Shown: positions 17,022-26,130, numbered from the stretch's first letter. The stretch: DNA of 64,000 nt from an uncultured Eggerthellaceae bacterium (GCA_958452575.1 CAUDUM010000006.1:129477-193476); one strand, 5' to 3'. The notes: generated from the letters alone by a model not told the origin. Numbers and translations: made by a program.

Positions 17022-17726
17022 CTACTCCCCCAGCACGATGGTGGCGCCGACGGAGAAAGCCGCGTGCAGCCGCACGACCCCTTCACGCGTCGAGAATGAA
17101 TGCGCGATGGCCACCTGCGCACCATCGGCCAAGCCTTTATCCGCAGCCAGCCGGGCGCCTTCGGAAGATAGCTCGGATGCCGACACCTCCTCGCAGCGCC
17201 CCTCCGCGTCGATGAACACCACCGGAGCGTCGCGCTCCTCCTCAAGGGCGAAATCCTCCATTTTCAGATAGACCTCGTCGACCAGCCCAATCGCCTGATC
17301 GGCCATATGGCCCATGCTCGGAGCGTCCACATCCGGCGCGCCCATGGAGAACACCGGAATGTCGGGAGCCGCTTCGCGCACGCATGCGCACGTTTGAGGA
17401 TCGGCGACCAAAGCGACGCGCAGCCGGTATCCGGCAAGCGCCTGCGCCAACGCCTCCCGCGGCATCCCCGCAGGCGCCAGCACGGCCTTTGCCCCGCAAG
17501 CCTGAATCGCCGAAAGCGCGCAGAATTGGCCCATACTGTTCGGAGACGACAGCAGCACCGCGTCACCCGCAGACAGATCCGCAATCCCGGTGAAGTAGCG
17601 AGCCAGCACGCACGCCAGCGAATAAGCCTCCAGATAGGTGGGCGCCTCTTTGCCCCACAACGCCACGGGCCGCTGTGGCACGCGGTGCACTTGGCTTTTG
17701 AGCAAAGACATGAGGGTGTCTTCCAT
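17022..17726 (-). CDS. Degenerate N-terminal fragment-like adenylate-forming (AMP-binding) protein
   Basis: A 234-residue protein starting MEDTLMSLLKSQ, with AGGA before the ATG; an ATG five codons in is an alternative. It resembles the first half of acyl-CoA synthetases/NRPS A-domains: a carrier-type opening (ALWGKEAPTYLEAYSLA), then GDAVLLSSPNSMGQFCALSA and QACGAKAVLAPAG, and near the end HAAFSVGATIVLGE. The ATP-binding P-loop (usually YTSGTTGxPKG) is absent: that place reads VVFIDAEGRCEEVSASEL. The protein stops where the second half of the domain should begin. It cannot adenylate by the known mechanism. It is either a decayed gene or a repurposed binding domain. No partner gene adjoins it. 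Confidence 0.6.
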   Translation of the reverse strand: MEDTLMSLLKSQVHRVPQRPVALWGKEAPTYLEAYSLACVLARYFTGIADLSAGDAVLLSSPNSMGQFCALSAIQACGAKAVLAPAGMPREALAQALAGYRLRVALVADPQTCACVREAAPDIPVFSMGAPDVDAPSMGHMADQAIGLVDEVYLKMEDFALEEERDAPVVFIDAEGRCEEVSASELSSEGARLAADKGLADGAQVAIAHSFSTREGVVRLHAAFSVGATIVLGE

Positions 17727-17814
17727 AACCGTCCTATCTTCGATGGATCGCCGCACGAAACCGACGCCTTCGAACATACCACAACGCAAGCGAAGCTTCA
17801 TCGAAGAAGGGACA

Positions 17815-17920
17815 GCCTTGCTTGGCTGTGCGCAGCCGGATCGGCTCAGGCCTTGCTGGGCCGCGCTCCATCAGATCGGGTTGGGCCGGGCCTTGCCAAA
17901 CCGCGCTCGATAGGAGCGAG
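17815..17920. repeat. Three imperfect direct repeats, about 34-41 bp
   Basis: Units begin with GCCTTGC at 17815, 17849 and 17890, and share GG-CGCGCTC and GATCGG-type segments. They lie in the gap 17727-18126 between divergent genes. No gene is seen there. Confidence 0.5.
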
Positions 17921-18126
17921 CCCGACGGTGCCACGGCAGGTCGCCCTCGATCGATGCGGATCGAATAAAGCCGGATATCGCCGAGGCGGATAGGAGAGCA
18001 TGCAAAACACGCGCACTTTCGCACAATATCGCCGCGGTTTTTCAGCACGTATGCGCGATGTTCGACATTGCGCGGCGCGGCATTGTACGATGATGCTGAA
18101 TCAGAGTGCCAAGCAAGGAGGCTCAG

Positions 18127-18330
18127 ATGAAATCCGACAAAGCCAAAAACACCGACATCGAGCTGAAGGAAACCTCCAAAAAGGACGGATCCAACAAGTA
18201 CGCCGGCAAAGACGGCAAAGTCGATTGGAAAGATCCCAAGCTCCTTGCCGAGATGGGCGCCGCCGCCGCGATCATCGTCATCTTCATGGCGCTCACGGGC
18301 GGGTTCGGAGCCATCACGTCGTTGCAGTAG
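18127..18330 (+). CDS. Small single-pass membrane protein, function unknown
   Basis: A 67-residue protein with AGGAGG five bases before the ATG at 18127, a strong start. The N-terminal 45 residues are highly charged (Lys/Asp). The C-terminal 20 (AAAAIIVIFMALTGGFGAI) form one hydrophobic helix, giving a tail-anchored layout. I do not recognise a family. It is monocistronic, and a large hairpin follows about 65 bases downstream. Confidence 0.7.
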   Translation: MKSDKAKNTDIELKETSKKDGSNKYAGKDGKVDWKDPKLLAEMGAAAAIIVIFMALTGGFGAITSLQ

Positions 18331-18393
18331 AGCCCACCCGCGCAGAAGAGGCTCCGTCGACGGGGCCGGAAAATCAATCAATCTAAAACGCAG

Positions 18394-18456
18394 AACCGCC
18401 CTTCATCTCGCCTGTCCCCCCGCAAAGGGCACAGAAGGAGGCGATGAAGGGCGGTT
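18394..18456. terminator. Large hairpin between convergent genes
   Basis: AACCGCCCTTCATC (from 18394) pairs with GATGAAGGGCGGTT (to 18456), extended by AGGCGA-type pairs. It separates the small plus-strand gene from the minus-strand transporter and can serve either strand. Confidence 0.6.
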
Positions 18457-18552
18457 TCGCGTGGTCGGGTAACGAACCCGACCGATGCCCCGGACGAGGC
18501 GCGCTCCTGTTTGGAGGGACCAGGAAAGCGCGCCCCGCACGCGGGTCAGGCT

Positions 18553-19869
18553 TTACACCAGAACGTTCGGGAACAGGTTCCAGATGCCGGTCGCGGAGAT
18601 CAGCGCACCAAGGATGATGCCGCCGATGGAGAAGACCAGCTGCTTGGTGACCATGCGCTCGGCCAGCTCGGCATCCGGAATGGAGCCGATGATCAGAGCG
18701 CCAGCCAGGGAGAACGGCGACATGCCGGCAGTGGAGCAGCCGCACCACACAGCGCACAGCAGGCCGACGGGGTTCAGACCCGTGGCAGCGGCGATAGCCG
18801 GAACAACCGCGTAGGCGATCGGGAACACGACCGAGGTCATGGACGAGAACAGCGTCAGGAAGCCGCAGAAGGCAGCCAGCAGCGGGGCGATGAGCCACAC
18901 GGGGAAGCCCTCCTGGCCCACGAACGCGGCGATGGCGTCGCCCAGGCCGGCCTCGGTGGCGATGCCGACGAGGATGCACACGCCGCAGATCTGGACGATG
19001 GTGTTCACGGGGATGTGGCCGAAGACCTTCTTCTGGTCGGCAAGGCGGATGGCCAGGCAGACCAGGGCGGCCACGATCATGACCGACTGAGGCTGGCACA
19101 GATCAGCCAGCGTCTTGAGCCAAGCGATGCCGGGGAAGAACATGCTGAACATCGTGGGCAGGAACATCAGAGCCAGCGCGATGATCATGATGGCCAGAGC
19201 GGTCTTCTGCGGACCGGTGAACGCCTCGGGCTTGGCGATCTGCTCAACCCTCTTGGCCTTGTGGCAGCCAAGGATGAAGTAGGCGATGATCAGGCAGATG
19301 ATGGACATGATGATGACCGAAGCCCACTGGTACATCGTGGAGGCGAAGGCCGCATCGTGGCCGTAGCCGCCCAGGTCCTCCAGCAGGCCGACGCCGACGA
19401 CACCGCCAAAGCCGTTGACCGGATTCTGGCCGAACGCGAACGCGCCCATGCAGATGGCCACAGCGCCGATGATCGGCGACAGGCCCGCGTTAACCATCAT
19501 GGGAACCACGATAGGCGCCATGATGCCGGGGGTCGATCCGCCAGCACCCAGGATGTCGACGATGCCGGTCAGCAGGAACGCCGCGAAGGGCAGGATCTTG
19601 GCGTTGCCGCCCACCGCGTACAGCATCTTCTTGCTGAGCAGGTCCAGCGTGCCTGTCTCGATCGCATGGCCGAACAGCAAGGCGATCGCGATCAGGAAGA
19701 ACATGATGCGGATGGGCCAGAAGTTGATGATGTCGGAGACCGACATGCCCAGGCCGAGGACGCCCAGGAAGAAGGCGATGGCCATGGCGATGACGCCGAT
19801 GTTGATCTTGCTGAGGTTGCCAGCGATGATGGCAATGGCAAGACCGATGATGGATAGTGCAAGAACCAT
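18553..19869 (-). CDS. Ion-transporter superfamily carboxylate carrier (DASS/MatC-like)
   Basis: A 438-residue polytopic membrane protein. The start is the ATG at 19869, with AGGAGGGG about 9 bases upstream; a longer in-frame GTG start at 19917 lacks a site. Two halves each carry a loop of small residues, GAGGSTPGIMAPIVVPMM and SSMTSVVFPIAYAVVP, the IT-superfamily hallmark of anion carriers. GFGGVVGVG and CGCSTAGMSPFSLAG are further re-entrant segments. It is 138 bases downstream of the glycyl radical enzyme gene on the same strand, so it probably moves that enzyme's substrate or product. Substrate unknown. Confidence 0.8.
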   Translation of the reverse strand: MVLALSIIGLAIAIIAGNLSKINIGVIAMAIAFFLGVLGLGMSVSDIINFWPIRIMFFLIAIALLFGHAIETGTLDLLSKKMLYAVGGNAKILPFAAFLLTGIVDILGAGGSTPGIMAPIVVPMMVNAGLSPIIGAVAICMGAFAFGQNPVNGFGGVVGVGLLEDLGGYGHDAAFASTMYQWASVIIMSIICLIIAYFILGCHKAKRVEQIAKPEAFTGPQKTALAIMIIALALMFLPTMFSMFFPGIAWLKTLADLCQPQSVMIVAALVCLAIRLADQKKVFGHIPVNTIVQICGVCILVGIATEAGLGDAIAAFVGQEGFPVWLIAPLLAAFCGFLTLFSSMTSVVFPIAYAVVPAIAAATGLNPVGLLCAVWCGCSTAGMSPFSLAGALIIGSIPDAELAERMVTKQLVFSIGGIILGALISATGIWNLFPNVLV

Positions 19870-19944
19870 TGTCGTAACCCCTCCTAACAAGTTACTTACA
19901 ACAACACTTATCTCCACAAGAACGATGTCGGCGGCGCGTCCCTT

Positions 19945-19994
19945 GGTGCGCCCCGCCGCAGCCGCCCGGTTCTAAGCTGCTGCGGCAAGGCACC
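19945..19994 (-). other. Hairpin between GRE and transporter genes
   Basis: GGTGCGCC-CGCCGCAGC pairs imperfectly with GCTGCTGCGGC-AAGGCACC around a C/T-rich loop. No T-run follows, so it is probably an operon-internal mRNA hairpin adjusting transporter expression. Confidence 0.4.
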
Positions 19995-20007
19995 GCGCCT
20001 TCGTGCG

Positions 20008-22419
20008 CTACAGCTCCTGGCTGGTGCGCTCGATGACCTCGTTCTGAATGGACTCGGGAAGGCGCGTGAAGTACGCGCTGTAGCCGGCGACGCGGACGAT
20101 GAGCTCGGGATGATCCTCCGGATGCGCCTTGGCGTCCTCCATCTCCGCACGGTCGACGACGTTGAACTGCACGTGCTTGCCGCCGTGGGTCAGGTAGGTC
20201 TTGATCATGAAGCCGAGCTTCTTGAGATCGTCTTCCGTCTTCATGTTGGACGGATGGAACTTCATGTTCATCAGCGTGCCCTGGTAGCCGTCCTGGTTGA
20301 CGTCCATGGCGCTCTGGAACACCGCCAGCGGGCCGCGGACATCCTGACCATGGTCGGGCGACAGCGAGGCGTCGGCGAGGATCTCGCCGCCCTTGCGGCC
20401 ATCCGCCGTGGCGCCGGTCACCGCGCCGCCGGGCTGATGCGCCGAGATGGAGATAGCGTTGGGCTTGAGGGAGTCGCCGTACACGCAAGGCAGCGTGTAG
20501 CAGGTGTCGCTGAACAGCTGGTAGACCTCAGCCACCATGTCGTCGACTTCCTTGATGTTGTTGCCGTACTTGGGCTGCGCTTTGAAGTCGGCCTGCATCT
20601 CCTCATAGCCCTCCCAGTCGGCGTCGAGCGCATCGAGCAGCTGGGCCATGGTGTACTTCTTCTCGTCGAACACGAGCTTCTTCATCGCGTACAGGGCGTT
20701 GCCGGTGTTCACGCCGCCGACCGCGCCGAGCACGGCGCCGTTCTCAAACTGGAAGCGGCGGTCGAACATGTCGTGGCCGCACTTGACGCCGTCCTTCATG
20801 AGGGCGGAGCGGAACACGTCGGGGAACAGGTCGCGCTCGGCGATCATCTCGACGTTCTCGCGCTCGTTGGCCATGCGCATGAGGTAGCGGATCTCGTCGT
20901 AGATGGCCTCCTTGACCTCCTCGAAGGTCTGCATCTCGCGCGGATCGCCCTCGGTCTTGCCGACGACCTCGTTGGTGTAGCGGCACAGACCCTTGTGCAG
21001 CGCGATGTCCATCGCCTGCGGGATGATGAAGAACACGGCGACCTGCGTGCGGGTGAGCGCGGGGACGTTGCCGTCGACGCAGCCGGTGGCGCAGTAGCCG
21101 CGGGCGTCCTCCAGCGACAGGCTGTTCTCCTCGCTCATACCGTGGAAGAAGTTGATGTAGGACTCGTCGCCCAGGAAGGCGGGCATGCCCAGGCCGGTCT
21201 TGACGCACTCGAGCGCCTTGAGCATGAACTTCTCGGGCGTGCCCTCATGCACGCGCACGGTGACGGTGTGATGCGGCACATGCGTGTCGATCGCGGCATC
21301 GAGCACCAGGTAGGACAGCTCGTTGGTGGCATCGGAGCCATCGGGGTTCTGGCCGCCGATGGTCATGTTGTACCACTTGGCCATGCCGGCGTTCTTGGCG
21401 CGGTTCGCCTTGCCCGACACGCGGTTGAGCTTCATGTTCTTGATGCGGATGATCTCCAGGAGCTCGAGCACCTCCTCGTCGGTGATGCGGCCCTCGTCGA
21501 TGTCCTTGCGGTAGAACGGGTACATGTACTGGTCGAAGCGGCCGATGGTGGACGTCGGGGACGGGCACACCATCAGGAACGTGAACCAGAAGGACTGGCA
21601 GGCCTCGCGGAAGGTCTCGGCGGGCTCGTAGGGCACCTTGCGGCAGATGCGCGCCATCTCGAGCAGCTCGGCCTTGCGGGTCTCGTCGGCCTCGTCGGCA
21701 GCCATCTGCTCGGCCAGGTCGGCGTAGCGGTTCGCCAGGCGCACCCACGCCTCGAACACGATGATGACGCCTTCCCAGTAGTTGCGCTTGTCAACGGCGT
21801 CCAGCGACTCGTAGCGCAGGTCGGCCAGGCACTGCTTTGCCTCCTCGATGATGCCCTTGGCGCCCTCGTTGAGGATCTTGGCAAAGTCGACGCACACCAG
21901 CGCGAAGCCGGGGCCCAGGCCGTAGCCGGACATCGCGAAGCCGCCGCCGGAGCCCTGCTTGCGGTCCTTCCAAGGCGGCAGGATCACGCCGGACTTCATG
22001 AACGAGAACAGGCGGTCGTTCATGCCCAGGCTCTTGGACATGGCGTCCACCAGGTTGGAGTTGGCGGTGTTGCCCGCGAAGCGCTCGTTGAGCTCGTAAA
22101 GCTCCTTCTCGTCCTCGGGGTCGATGGTGTAGATCTCGCTCTTGAGCGACTCGACCTCGTCTTTGGTCCACACGCCGTACTCGTACTGCATCTCCAGGCC
22201 GAAGGGCTTGCTGGCGCCGGAGCCGCACAGCAGGTCGTCGGGCTCGATGAAGATGGTCATGTTGTCCAGGATGTGGGCATGGAGCTTGGCGCGGCGCAGA
22301 AGCGTCGGCTCGCCGGCGGTCTCGTCCAGAGACTCGTTTGCCAAGCGGAAGAACTCCACGCACAACGGGTACTTGTTGACGCGCAGAGCATCCTTCATGC
22401 GTTTGATTCGCTCGTTCAA
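20008..22419 (-). CDS. Glycyl radical enzyme of uncertain subfamily
   Basis: An 803-residue PFL-like enzyme. It starts at TTG (22419), with GGAGGAG six bases upstream; an ATG seven codons later is possible. The glycyl radical loop is RVAGYSAYF with G779. The catalytic cysteine is C447 in YCATGCVDGN. Most eliminases and decarboxylases have Glu two residues after this Cys; here it is Asp449. The N-terminal region (EPDDLLCGSGASKPFGLE) and length suit the non-PFL clades (arylacetate decarboxylase, diol/amine lyase, X-succinate synthase). No small second subunit is seen. It requires the rSAM activase, found at 28.1 kb. The reaction is not assignable. Transporter follows; the PucR-type regulator is divergent. 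Confidence 0.88.
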   Translation of the reverse strand: MNERIKRMKDALRVNKYPLCVEFFRLANESLDETAGEPTLLRRAKLHAHILDNMTIFIEPDDLLCGSGASKPFGLEMQYEYGVWTKDEVESLKSEIYTIDPEDEKELYELNERFAGNTANSNLVDAMSKSLGMNDRLFSFMKSGVILPPWKDRKQGSGGGFAMSGYGLGPGFALVCVDFAKILNEGAKGIIEEAKQCLADLRYESLDAVDKRNYWEGVIIVFEAWVRLANRYADLAEQMAADEADETRKAELLEMARICRKVPYEPAETFREACQSFWFTFLMVCPSPTSTIGRFDQYMYPFYRKDIDEGRITDEEVLELLEIIRIKNMKLNRVSGKANRAKNAGMAKWYNMTIGGQNPDGSDATNELSYLVLDAAIDTHVPHHTVTVRVHEGTPEKFMLKALECVKTGLGMPAFLGDESYINFFHGMSEENSLSLEDARGYCATGCVDGNVPALTRTQVAVFFIIPQAMDIALHKGLCRYTNEVVGKTEGDPREMQTFEEVKEAIYDEIRYLMRMANERENVEMIAERDLFPDVFRSALMKDGVKCGHDMFDRRFQFENGAVLGAVGGVNTGNALYAMKKLVFDEKKYTMAQLLDALDADWEGYEEMQADFKAQPKYGNNIKEVDDMVAEVYQLFSDTCYTLPCVYGDSLKPNAISISAHQPGGAVTGATADGRKGGEILADASLSPDHGQDVRGPLAVFQSAMDVNQDGYQGTLMNMKFHPSNMKTEDDLKKLGFMIKTYLTHGGKHVQFNVVDRAEMEDAKAHPEDHPELIVRVAGYSAYFTRLPESIQNEVIERTSQEL

Positions 22420-22518
22420 GGTTGCACTCCTCCTTCATTGCGCCTTCCCAACGCGCATCCTGATCGGTTGGCGCGGTTCGCCTCGGCGCGGCACGCGAAC
22501 TTGATTGACGCTGAGGAA

Positions 22519-22548
22519 TTAATACCGCGCGCCTCGGTGTGGAGACAA
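22519..22548 (-). promoter_or_regulatory. Candidate promoter of the glycyl radical enzyme gene
   Basis: On the minus strand TTGTCT, an 18-base spacer, then TATTAA. It would give a leader of about 90 bases before the TTG start. Two further palindromes, AATGTGC-N5-GCACATT (22595-22613) and TTTGCCGC-N3-GCGGCAAA (22679-22697), lie between it and the divergent regulator gene and are operator candidates. Confidence 0.5.
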
Positions 22549-22836
22549 GATGGAGAGCCGTTTTGCGTGCGGTGCGCCCTCCGGCGGAACCCTCAATGTG
22601 CGGTGCGCACATTCTTGCCGTCCCGCGATCGGAATCGGCCGCGACAGGCTGAAACACCGCCGTCCATCGCTTAAAATATTTGCCGCGAAGCGGCAAAACG
22701 CAAACCCCGGCCCGCGTTTCGTAGCGACGATCGCCCTGATGACATGGCAGGAAACGCCCCGCGAAGCGGCCGGAGCGAAGGTCCCGATGATCTTCGCGCT
22801 ATGCATCCCGCAACCACCCAGGAGGTGCCCACGCGC

Positions 22837-24375
22837 ATGGTCAACGTTCGCTATCTGCTTGATTTATTCGCAAATGAAGCACGTCGGACGGTGCTCCTTC
22901 CCGGATGGCGGCGCAGGCCGGGCTACCTCGAGCTCGTGGAGCCCAAAGACCGATACTCTGCCGATCCCGTGCACCTTGCCGGCAAGGGAATGGAGGTCCC
23001 CGCCGACGCGACGGCCGAAGACGGAACGGTGTTCGTCCTGTGCGACGGCATCGACTCCCCCGTCCCCGACGGGGCGTCCGCGATCTACCTTGACGCGCCC
23101 CTCGCCTCGGTTAACAACGCCATCCTGGCATCCATCGCGCGCGCAGCCGAATGGAGCAGGCTCTTCTACGGCCTGAAGGACGGCTCGGATTTCCAGACCA
23201 TCGTGGAGAAGACCGCCGACGCCGCGGAAGCGTTCACGCTTCTGGTCGGCAGAAGCGGCACGGTGCTGGCGAATTCCCGCACCAAGCACGCCTCCTGCAT
23301 CTCCGATGACAGGTCGGTTGACAGCGTCGCCCAAGCGGTCCTGCGCGGCGCGGCGGGCGAAGATCCCTTCTGGAGCCTGCAGATCGAAGAGGGCATCACT
23401 CTGTGGTGCGAGCGCATCGTCCACCCCGACGGAGCGAGCAGCGTCCTGGCCATCGAGGACGTCGACGGCGCCATCGACCGCGAGACGATATGCTGCCTGG
23501 CCTCCAAGACGCTCGGCAAGATCCTGCTTGCCCAAAGCGTCGAGGCGCTCAACGAGGAGATGCAGCTGTTCTGCAAATGCTGGCAGGGCATCATGGACCG
23601 CACCTACGCGACCAACGACGAGGTGCGCGACGCGCTGTCCCGCCTGCCCTACCAGGTGCACGATTTCGCGTCGATCGCGGTGCTCACATTCCCGCGCCAC
23701 CGCGGAACGGTTGACTTCCGGGACATCTTCATCCAGCTCAGAAGGCTGTTCCCGCGTGAGAACATCACGCTTTACGAGCACGACGTCGTGATCCTGCTCA
23801 GCCAGGGAGAGCGCAGCTTCCGCCCCAACTTCACATCCGTCGACACCAACCACCTGACCAAGATCCTCAAGGACAACGACGGCATGATGGCGATCAGCTC
23901 CAAAACGCGCCGCGTGGACGACCTGCCCTCGCTGTACTACCTGGCCAAACGCACGGCGCTTTTGGCGATGGCGCTGGGGTACAAGGACGCCGAGGAAAGC
24001 CGCATCGTGTACTACGAGGACTACAGCATCTACTGTATCATCGACCTGGCGGTCAAGCAGTACTTGAAAAACCCCGTCAACGACGACGTGGTGTACCTGG
24101 TGCATTCGGCGGTCATCCAGCTGACGCGCTATGACGCCGAGCACCACACCAACTTGCGCGATGTGCTCTACCACTACCTGATGTGCGACCGCAACCTGGT
24201 CAAGACGGCGTCGGCCACCTATATGCACCGCAACACGGTGCTCAACAAGATCAACAAGATCACCAGCATGCTGGACCTGGATCTGGAGGACCCCAACCTC
24301 AGGCAGAAACTCATCCTGTCCTGCCAGGTGATCCTCTACATCGAGCGCGCGATGAACCGCTCGCTCAACCTATAG
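22837..24375 (+). CDS. PucR-family transcriptional regulator
   Basis: A 512-residue regulator. The start MVNVRYLLDLF at 22837 follows AGGAGGT by 10 bases; an earlier in-frame ATG at 22801 is less likely. The N-terminal and central regions (to about 380) have sensor/GGDEF-like character but are divergent. The C-terminal 60 residues hold the PucR helix-turn-helix: YLMCDRNLVKTASATYMHRN, TVLNKINKI and LRQKLILSCQVILYIERAMN. It is divergent from the glycyl radical enzyme gene over a 417-base gap with two palindromes, so it is probably that gene's regulator. A fossil of the same C terminus lies at 37.95 kb. Confidence 0.85.
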   Translation: MVNVRYLLDLFANEARRTVLLPGWRRRPGYLELVEPKDRYSADPVHLAGKGMEVPADATAEDGTVFVLCDGIDSPVPDGASAIYLDAPLASVNNAILASIARAAEWSRLFYGLKDGSDFQTIVEKTADAAEAFTLLVGRSGTVLANSRTKHASCISDDRSVDSVAQAVLRGAAGEDPFWSLQIEEGITLWCERIVHPDGASSVLAIEDVDGAIDRETICCLASKTLGKILLAQSVEALNEEMQLFCKCWQGIMDRTYATNDEVRDALSRLPYQVHDFASIAVLTFPRHRGTVDFRDIFIQLRRLFPRENITLYEHDVVILLSQGERSFRPNFTSVDTNHLTKILKDNDGMMAISSKTRRVDDLPSLYYLAKRTALLAMALGYKDAEESRIVYYEDYSIYCIIDLAVKQYLKNPVNDDVVYLVHSAVIQLTRYDAEHHTNLRDVLYHYLMCDRNLVKTASATYMHRNTVLNKINKITSMLDLDLEDPNLRQKLILSCQVILYIERAMNRSLNL

Positions 24376-24402
24376 GAGCCGAGCTCCAACCCATTAGACG
24401 CA

Positions 24403-24438
24403 CGAGGGCCCGCCGTCCATGGAAACGGCGGGCCCTCG
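24403..24438. terminator. Bidirectional terminator
   Basis: CGAGGGCCCGCCGT and ACGGCGGGCCCTCG pair in a 14-bp stem between the convergent regulator and DUF4125 genes. No strong T-run is seen on either side. Confidence 0.7.
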
Positions 24439-24459
24439 CCCTTGAAGGTGCCGCGGCAG

Positions 24460-25116
24460 CTACATGCGCTGGTTCAAAGGATCATCGTGGTAGCAGCAGC
24501 GGGTGCTGTAGGCGAGCACGCGCTCCGCCTCGGCGAGCGAGCCGTAGCCCTGCTGGCGGGCGGTGTTCTCCTGCGTGGTGAGGTAGAGGTTCTCCCCCGC
24601 CGCGTCGGCCTCGTCGTAGCGCTCGGCGATCAGCTCGAGCGTGCGCGGGCTGTAGGTCTGCAGCTCGCAGTAGTCATACGTCTCGAGCGAGGTGTCCCTG
24701 TCGCTGTCCTCGTTGGAGTGCAACGGGCGACCGGCGCCGCACACGAACGGGTATTCCTCGCGCGCCTCCTCGACCCACTCGACCATGCGGTCGGTCAGAT
24801 GACGCGCCAGCGCGCGCGTGCCCTCCTCGACCTGGGGGAGCAGAGGCTTGAGCTTCTCGTACTCCTCGGGCTCGGTGAACTCCATCATGCGCGCGTACTT
24901 CTCCATCATGGGGTTGCGCCCCTGGGCGCGGCACTGCGCCAGGTCGTCGAGCAGCGACCGCACGATCTCGTCGCTCCACGCCAGCGCCTGGCTGCTGCGC
25001 ATCACCTTGAATGTGCGCCAGTCGTCTTGGCACGACGCGCGGCCGTTCTCGCCCTTCACCTTTTGGAAGAACTCCCACTCCTCCTCGACCAAACGATCGA
25101 CCAGCTGCTGATCCAT
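24460..25116 (-). CDS. DUF4125 family protein
   Basis: A 218-residue soluble protein starting MDQQLVDRLVEEEWEFFQKV, with a GGGGGAAG site. Characteristic segments are EWEFFQKVKGENGRASCQDD near the N terminus, EKYARMMEFTEPEEYE in the middle, and CCYHDDPLNQRM at the very end. It is mostly helical with no membrane segment. The fold and function are not characterised. It is 67 bases downstream of the DUF4037 gene on the same strand. The two families occur side by side, which suggests a joint function. Confidence 0.75.
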   Translation of the reverse strand: MDQQLVDRLVEEEWEFFQKVKGENGRASCQDDWRTFKVMRSSQALAWSDEIVRSLLDDLAQCRAQGRNPMMEKYARMMEFTEPEEYEKLKPLLPQVEEGTRALARHLTDRMVEWVEEAREEYPFVCGAGRPLHSNEDSDRDTSLETYDYCELQTYSPRTLELIAERYDEADAAGENLYLTTQENTARQQGYGSLAEAERVLAYSTRCCYHDDPLNQRM

Positions 25117-25183
25117 AGCCGCTTCCCCCTCTCCCGTCGTCCGTAGATGCACGGTTTTGCTACTATTTTTGTCACATATAGGT

Positions 25184-26113
25184 TTACACCGTATGCACGA
25201 GCAAAGGCAACCCCCTTAATGCATCGTTGTACACAGCGCCCTGAACCTCCCGGGCGCATGCGAGCAAAAAGCCCCCTCCGTCAGAGCGGGCGAGTCCGGC
25301 GGCGCGCAACGCCTCGATGAGAAGCGCGCCGGCCTCCTCGACCACCCCACCTTGCGCAAGGGGGTCGCCCGACGCCATGCGCGTCACAAGGTCCGCCAGC
25401 TGCGGCGCCGGATCGGGCAGCTGCGCCATCGTGCGGTTGGCCCATTTGTAGTATGGGCGGTAGCGCCGCGCTAACAGGAACATCGCCGCCTGGGCGTTGT
25501 CGATGAAGCGGAACAGCGCCGCAAACGCCGCCGCTGCGTCGCCACGCTCGACGCAGCGGGGGTAGTTGTACTGCCCCGCCTGCGACGCCAGCGCGCAGCG
25601 TGCCGCCAGCTTCTTCAGGCGGATGTCTTCGGGATAGAACGCCAGAAGCTCTTGGCGAAACGCCGTGAACGCGCCCGCCCCGTCCTCGAACACGCGCCCG
25701 TCGGTGCAGGTGGCAAGCGCCTCATCGTCGAGCGCCATCCACTGCCCCACCGTGCGCGGCGGCTCGTCGAGTCCGATGAAGCGCCGATAGAACGCGCCGA
25801 TCTCAAAGACGCCCACGCGTCCCGCCCCTTCGGGCTGCTCGACGCGCTCGAAGCCCTCGAAGCGCCGGGGAAGGCGGTCGTAGGCGTCTTGCAGGGCGCC
25901 TCCCCACCGCGCATGATCCTCGGCCGTCAGCCACACGCAGAAGCCCGGACCCCAGTCGTGGTCGCGCGAGATCCCGTCGTCGAACCCGAAGCACTCAGAC
26001 CCCTCGCCCACCAGCCCGACCGCCCAACGGCACGCCGTCTCGGGGCATGCGGCGGCAAGGGCGGGGCGCCCCACTTGGTTCCAATATCGTTCCGACAGCT
26101 CAAGTCCCTGCAT
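25184..26113 (-). CDS. DUF4037 family protein (nucleotidyltransferase-like fold)
   Basis: A 309-residue protein. The N-terminal GEGSECFGFDDGISRDHDW has the GS followed by spaced acidic residues seen in nucleotidyltransferase-fold proteins. A helical region follows, with YNYPRC and ANRTMAQLPD, as in KNTase-type C-terminal helical domains. It may transfer a nucleotide to a small molecule or RNA, or be a non-catalytic relative. It is upstream of the DUF4125 gene in the same operon. A strong terminator separates it from the CoA-transferase gene. Confidence 0.75.
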   Translation of the reverse strand: MQGLELSERYWNQVGRPALAAACPETACRWAVGLVGEGSECFGFDDGISRDHDWGPGFCVWLTAEDHARWGGALQDAYDRLPRRFEGFERVEQPEGAGRVGVFEIGAFYRRFIGLDEPPRTVGQWMALDDEALATCTDGRVFEDGAGAFTAFRQELLAFYPEDIRLKKLAARCALASQAGQYNYPRCVERGDAAAAFAALFRFIDNAQAAMFLLARRYRPYYKWANRTMAQLPDPAPQLADLVTRMASGDPLAQGGVVEEAGALLIEALRAAGLARSDGGGFLLACAREVQGAVYNDALRGLPLLVHTV

Positions 26114-26130
26114 GGATCCCCCCTCGAAAA

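Noticed and set aside
20008..22419. Pyruvate formate-lyase
   Set aside because: The active site has a single relevant Cys followed by V-D, not the Cys-Cys pair of PFL; the activase has extra ferredoxin sites, as for other glycyl radical enzymes.
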